Positions 5,505-8,543 of a DNA stretch of 8,543 nucleotides are shown one piece after another. The notes beneath the pieces are model-generated. The model was not told the origin of the DNA and did not search any database. It saw only the letters and a list, made by a program, of their open reading frames with translations. This DNA comes from Ardenticatenales bacterium. GTDB lineage: Bacteria > Chloroflexota > Anaerolineae > Ardenticatenales > Ardenticatenaceae. Both the position numbers and the translations under genes were made by a program. The DNA lies in NCBI GenBank assembly GCA_013812995.1, contig JACCSL010000114.1, forward strand, positions 1 to 8,543. Reading direction: 5' to 3'. The first letter of the stretch is position 1; the number at the start of each line of letters is the position of its first letter.

Positions 5505-6137
5505 ATGGCGGAAAGCACGAAAAGTGTTGCTCTGATCGACTACGGGGCGGGAAATATCCGCAATGTGGAGAAGGCGTTCGAGGCCGTGGGGGTCGCGACG
5601 AGCCGCACGTCGGACCCGGCACGGGTGGCGGCAGCGGATGTCATTGTGATGCCCGGCGTGGGAGCCTTCGGGGAGATGATGGGCGCGCTCCGCGAGCGGG
5701 GGCTGGTGGAGCCGCTCCGTGAGGCGGCGCGTGCTGGCAAGCCGCTGCTTGGTATCTGCGTGGGACTCCAGGTGCTCTTTGAGGTGGGCGAGGAGATGGG
5801 CGAGCATGAGGGCCTGGGTCTATTCCCCGGACGCGTGCGCCGCTTTCAGGTCGAGCCGCTCAAGGTGCCGCACGTCGGGTGGAATCAGATTTATCCCACA
5901 ACGGACCATGCCCTCTTTGACGGCATCTCGTCCGGTGATTATGTCTACTTCGTTCACTCTTACCATGTGGCCCCGACGGACCCCTCGCTTGTCCTGGCAA
6001 CGACAGAGTATGGCATAGACTTTCCCGCGATCTGCGGGTGCGAGAACATTCTGGGCATCCAGTTCCACCCGGAGAAATCGCAGCAGAGCGGGCTACGGAT
6101 GCTCGCTAACTTTGCCCGCTGGGCAGGCGTGGTATAA
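5505..6137 (+). CDS. hisH: Imidazole glycerol phosphate synthase, glutamine amidotransferase subunit
   Basis: HisH is a class I (triad) glutaminase that supplies ammonia through a tunnel to HisF for conversion of PRFAR to IGP and AICAR. This 210-residue copy has the N-terminal IDYGAGN (11-17), the oxyanion-strand PGVGAFG (50-56), the nucleophile Cys85 in LGICVGLQ, and His188 and Glu190 in QFHPEKS, so the triad is complete. GICVGLQ in place of the commoner GICLGMQ is a conservative variation. The start is set by the hisB stop, 2 nt upstream. There is no strong SD, so re-initiation or coupling is likely. Its partner HisF is encoded about 1.8 kb downstream in the same gene train, separated by the acetyltransferase, membrane protein and hisA genes. 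Confidence 0.97.
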   Translation: MAESTKSVALIDYGAGNIRNVEKAFEAVGVATSRTSDPARVAAADVIVMPGVGAFGEMMGALRERGLVEPLREAARAGKPLLGICVGLQVLFEVGEEMGEHEGLGLFPGRVRRFQVEPLKVPHVGWNQIYPTTDHALFDGISSGDYVYFVHSYHVAPTDPSLVLATTEYGIDFPAICGCENILGIQFHPEKSQQSGLRMLANFARWAGVV

Positions 6138-6139
6138 GG

Positions 6140-6979
6140 ATGGCATCCTCACTTGTGCGGCGCTTCCTGGGAGCAGCGGACGAGGCGATGGTCCGTGCAT
6201 ACTGGGAGCGCGCCCCCCACGCCCATCTTTTCGCGATTCCCGACCTGGATTATCTCGGCTGGCGGGACGCGCGGCTCAGCTATATGGGCTGGTTCGAGGG
6301 CAAGCAACTGGTCGGCTACTTCATGCGCTACGCGCTCAGCGCGCAGTGGAGCTTCGAGCGCGAGGAGATCGCGGCGGAGATTGCACCATTCCTGCGTAAC
6401 GAACGCATCCAGTTCGTCACAGGCATGGAGGCCACGATGTGGCCGGTGCTCCAGCAGATTCAAGGGGGGTGCGTCACGCGCAGCGAGCCCAGCACCGTGG
6501 CGACGCTGCCCCTGGACGCGCTGAACCGCGACGCGCTGGACGCCTCGCCAGGCCAAGCGCGGCTGGCAACGCTGAGTGACCTTGACGGACTCACCGCGGT
6601 ACACATTGCCTCGCCGGACCAGTTCAACCATCTGGATTATCCCGCGCGCCGCCGCGCCCTCCAGGGCGCGATGACGGACCAGTGGCGGCGCGTCTACCTG
6701 GCCGAGACGCCGCAGGGGCGCGTGGCCGCCAGCGCGCAGACGACCGCCGAGGGACGAACGATGGGGGTCATCGGTGGTGTGGTGACGCACCCCGCGCTGC
6801 GCGGCCAGGGCTATGCCACCGCCGCGACCTCGCACCTCTGCGCGGCACTGATTCAGGAAAATAAGGTGCCCTACCTGTACTACCGCCGCGGCAATACCCC
6901 TGCCGCTCGTGTCTATGAAAAGATTGGCTTCGTGCCGATGGGCGATGCGCTGCTCGCGGAGCTAGAGTGGGATCGATGA
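6140..6979 (+). CDS. GNAT-family N-acetyltransferase
   Basis: This 279-residue protein has a C-terminal GNAT domain. Acetyl-CoA-binding motif A is at 213-230 (GVVTHPALRGQGYATAAT), with the R-x-x-G-x-A pyrophosphate loop at Arg221-Ala226. Motif B is at 247-264 (YYRRGNTPAARVYEKIGF), with the Asn-Ala-Arg-Tyr pattern typical of the fold. Residues 1 to about 125 form a second, degenerate-looking half (LVGYFMRYAL at 57-66, then the GMEATMWPV segment), as in two-lobed predicted acetyltransferases. Family members transfer acetyl from acetyl-CoA to amines of small molecules, peptides or proteins; the acceptor here is unknown. It starts 2 nt after the hisH stop without a clear SD, and its stop overlaps the next gene as ATGA. 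It has no known role in histidine synthesis, so it is a passenger in the his cluster. Confidence 0.9.
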   Translation: MASSLVRRFLGAADEAMVRAYWERAPHAHLFAIPDLDYLGWRDARLSYMGWFEGKQLVGYFMRYALSAQWSFEREEIAAEIAPFLRNERIQFVTGMEATMWPVLQQIQGGCVTRSEPSTVATLPLDALNRDALDASPGQARLATLSDLDGLTAVHIASPDQFNHLDYPARRRALQGAMTDQWRRVYLAETPQGRVAASAQTTAEGRTMGVIGGVVTHPALRGQGYATAATSHLCAALIQENKVPYLYYRRGNTPAARVYEKIGFVPMGDALLAELEWDR

Positions 6980-7203
6980 TTGTGTGGGACTCCTACACGG
7001 AAGCGATTGTTTATTTGCTGGTGGCGCTTGGCGTGCTGGGGTTGGCTATGCCAGAGTGGTTTATCGTGGTGTCGCGCTTCCCCTTCATCTTTCCGCTGGA
7101 GCCGGCTGGCAGCGTGACGCCCGAGCGACGGAAGCGGGCGCGACTGTGGGGCGGCATCACGCTCTTTGGTGCCCTGCTGCTCATGTTGCTCGCCCCCTCG
7201 TAA
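6976..7203 (+). CDS. Small two-span membrane protein, unknown function
   Basis: This 75-residue protein has two hydrophobic stretches, about residues 10-32 (IVYLLVALGVLGLAMPEWFI and on) and 58-73 (GGITLFGALLLMLLAP). They are joined by a loop with a basic cluster (TPERRKRAR, 48-56). By the positive-inside rule the loop is cytoplasmic and both ends are outside. I prefer the ATG at 6976 because it forms an ATGA overlap with the acetyltransferase stop. A GTG at 6967 would add three residues. The overlap implies translational coupling with the acetyltransferase, so the two may act together, perhaps in a process at the membrane. I do not recognise the family. The 25 nt to hisA hold the hisA ribosome-binding site. 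Confidence 0.75.
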   Translation: MIVWDSYTEAIVYLLVALGVLGLAMPEWFIVVSRFPFIFPLEPAGSVTPERRKRARLWGGITLFGALLLMLLAPS

Positions 7204-7217
7204 GGTTGTCTATTCTG

Positions 7218-7223
7218 AAAGGA
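7218..7223 (+). promoter_or_regulatory. Ribosome-binding site deciding the hisA start
   Basis: AAAGGA lies 5 nt before the ATG at 7229. This favours that start over an in-frame start at 7166, which lies inside the membrane-protein gene and would add 21 residues unrelated to HisA. Confidence 0.75.
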
Positions 7224-7228
7224 TTTCT

Positions 7229-7978
7229 ATGTTGATTTTCCCGGCGATGGACCTGCGGCTGGGACGCTGTGTGCGCCTCTACCAGGGCGACCCGACGCAA
7301 GAGACGGTGTTTTCCGATGACCCCGTGGCGATGGCGCTGCAATGGGCCATCGAGGGTATCCAGTGGCTGCACCTCGTTAACCTGGATGGAGCCTTCGGGG
7401 AGCAGAGCGATACGCCGCTGGCCGTGCAGAGCGTGGTCCGCACCGTGGCCGAGCGTGGTATCTCGGTGCAGTACGGCGGCGGGCTGCGCACGCTGGCGGA
7501 CATCGAGCAAGCATTGGGCTGGGGTGCGGCGCGGGTCATTCTGGGCACCGTGGCGCTGCGCGAGCCGGAGCTGCTCCGCGCCGCCATTGAACAGTATGGC
7601 GCGGAGCGCATCGCGGTAGGCATCGACGCGCGCGCGGGGAAAGTCGCGGTTCATGGCTGGAGCGAGACGAGCGAGGTGGAGGTGCTGGCGTTCGCTCAGG
7701 AGATGAAGGCGCTCGGGGTAACACGGGTCATCTACACAGACATCGCGCGCGACGGCACACAGCAGGGCATCAACATTGCCGCGACCGGCGAACTGGCCCA
7801 GCAGAGCGGCCTCAAGGTAATCGCCTCCGGGGGCGTCGGCTCGCTGGATGATATTCTCCAGGTGCGCTGGCTCGAACCGTACGGCATCGAGGGTGTCATC
7901 GTGGGCCGCGCGCTCTACGAAGAAACCTTTACACTGCAAGAGGCGCTGGCGCTCGTCGCGGACAAGGGCAAGGAGTAG
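7229..7978 (+). CDS. hisA: Phosphoribosylformimino-5-aminoimidazole carboxamide ribotide isomerase
   Basis: HisA, a (beta/alpha)8 barrel, converts ProFAR to PRFAR by an Amadori rearrangement, the step before HisH/HisF. The 249-residue product has the normal length. Catalytic Asp8 is in FPAMDLR and the second catalytic Asp171 in IYTDIARDGT. Phosphate-binding segments are YGGGLR (82-87), ASGGVGS (199-205) and IVGRALY (224-230). The LVNLDGAFGE segment (49-58) is typical of HisA rather than HisF. PriA-type dual activity (with TrpF) is known in actinobacteria but nothing here specifically points to it. The start is chosen from the AAAGGA site and the direct match to the family N-terminus. hisF begins 3 nt after the stop. 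Confidence 0.97.
   Translation: MLIFPAMDLRLGRCVRLYQGDPTQETVFSDDPVAMALQWAIEGIQWLHLVNLDGAFGEQSDTPLAVQSVVRTVAERGISVQYGGGLRTLADIEQALGWGAARVILGTVALREPELLRAAIEQYGAERIAVGIDARAGKVAVHGWSETSEVEVLAFAQEMKALGVTRVIYTDIARDGTQQGINIAATGELAQQSGLKVIASGGVGSLDDILQVRWLEPYGIEGVIVGRALYEETFTLQEALALVADKGKE
7970..7975 (+). promoter_or_regulatory. Ribosome-binding site of hisF, inside the end of hisA
   Basis: AAGGAG lies just before the hisA stop codon and 6 nt before the hisF ATG at 7982, so it is embedded in hisA coding sequence. Confidence 0.75.
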
Positions 7979-7981
7979 GCG

Positions 7982-8543
7982 ATGCTGGCAAAGCGAATCA
8001 TTCCCTGCCTGGACGTGGCCGAGGGGCGCGTTGTGAAGGGCATCAACTTTGTGAGCCTACGCGACGCGGGTGACCCGGTGGAGCAGGCGCGGCTCTACGA
8101 CGCGGCGGGCGCGGACGAGCTGCTCTTCCTGGACATCTCGGCGACGCACGAGGGACGCAAGACGATGCGCGAGGTCGTGCGGGCGGTGGCTGATCAGGTG
8201 TTTATCCCCTTCACGGTGGGCGGCGGCATCTCGGCGGTGGAAGATATGCACGCGATGCTGCTGGCGGGCGCGGACAAAATTTCCATCAATTCCGCCGCCG
8301 TGCGTGACCCGGCGCTCATCACGCGGGGGGCGCAGCGCTTCGGGGCGCAGTGCATCGTGGTTGCCATCGACGCCCGGCGGCGCGAGGATGGGAGCGGTTG
8401 GGAGGTCTATGTGTCCGGCGGGCGAACAGCAACGGGGCTGGAGGCAGTGGCCTGGGCCAGAGAGGCCGCGCAGCGCGGGGCGGGCGAGATTCTCCTGACC
8501 TCGATGGATGGCGATGGCACGACCCAGGGCTATGACCTGGTAC
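7982..8543 (+). CDS. hisF: Imidazole glycerol phosphate synthase, cyclase subunit (3' end outside window)
   Basis: The reading frame is open from the ATG at 7982 to the window end, giving 187 of the usual 250-260 residues. HisF is the barrel subunit that uses ammonia from HisH to turn PRFAR into IGP and AICAR. The start [12 protein letters not shown] carries Cys9 and the catalytic base Asp11. Catalytic Asp130 is in VVAIDARR (126-133), the same number as in the well-studied Thermotoga enzyme. FTVGGGI (77-83) and [10 protein letters not shown] (171-180) are also diagnostic, the last being the HisF counterpart of the HisA TDIARDGT loop. The C-terminal phosphate-binding GG and the end of the barrel lie outside. 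It follows hisA after 3 nt with a good SD. No hisI or hisE is seen here; they may lie downstream. Confidence 0.97.
   Translation, partial: MLAKRIIPCLDVAEGRVVKGINFVSLRDAGDPVEQARLYDAAGADELLFLDISATHEGRKTMREVVRAVADQVFIPFTVGGGISAVEDMHAMLLAGADKISINSAAVRDPALITRGAQRFGAQCIVVAIDARRREDGSGWEVYVSGGRTATGLEAVAWAREAAQRGAGEILLTSMDGDGTTQGYDLV

Noticed and set aside
6149..6835. 228-codon minus-strand open frame opposite the acetyltransferase
   Set aside because: Antisense to a clear GNAT gene, rich in His/Arg/Ala as expected from reverse reading of GC-rich codons, with no SD or context.
6140..6979. GNAT enzyme as a missing histidine-pathway activity
   Set aside because: Histidine biosynthesis has no acetylation step, so position in the operon alone does not support a pathway role.
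7166..7228. 21-residue N-terminal extension of HisA
   Set aside because: It lies inside the membrane-protein gene, and the HisA family N-terminus and a good SD place the start at 7229.
7181..7939. 252-codon minus-strand open frame opposite hisA
   Set aside because: Mirror of the hisA codons with no domain signal; hisA is certain.

Overview
The window looks like chromosomal DNA from a GC-rich bacterium. A member of the Chloroflexota, perhaps related to the Ktedonobacteria, is my best guess. It rests on an IS200/IS605 element next to a CpXC-domain protein, a repeat protein of a style I associate with that phylum, and a his cluster carrying unrelated passenger genes. No marker gene (rRNA, tRNA) is present to confirm it.

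Positions 1 to about 985 (minus strand) hold the left part of an IS200/IS605-family insertion sequence. An intact tnpA (HUH/Tyr transposase) overlaps tnpB by four bases, and tnpB runs off the window edge after 135 codons. Ahead of tnpA are a good sigma70-type promoter, several small hairpins and an exact 18-bp tandem duplication, which together look like the IS left end. A short open frame at 966-1043 could be the tail of a gene cut by the insertion.

Positions 1040-1885 (minus) encode an endonuclease/exonuclease/phosphatase-fold hydrolase with all family catalytic motifs. It is transcribed divergently from the large plus-strand cluster, across a gap of about 106 bp that carries an extended -10 element.

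Positions 1992-8543 (plus) form one tightly packed gene train, probably a single transcript: a CpXC zinc-ribbon protein with internal helical repeats; a 498-residue protein made of alternating A and B modules (four A, three B) that I cannot assign to a named family; hisB; hisH; a GNAT acetyltransferase; a two-span small membrane protein; hisA; and hisF (cut by the window end). Gaps are 18 nt or less, or genes overlap, except for 25 nt before hisA. HisB, HisH, HisA and HisF catalyse central steps of histidine biosynthesis: HisA isomerises ProFAR to PRFAR, HisH/HisF convert PRFAR with glutamine-derived ammonia to IGP and AICAR, and HisB dehydrates IGP. The other four genes have no known histidine role. 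The CpXC/modular-repeat pair at the head of the operon is the least explained part of the window.
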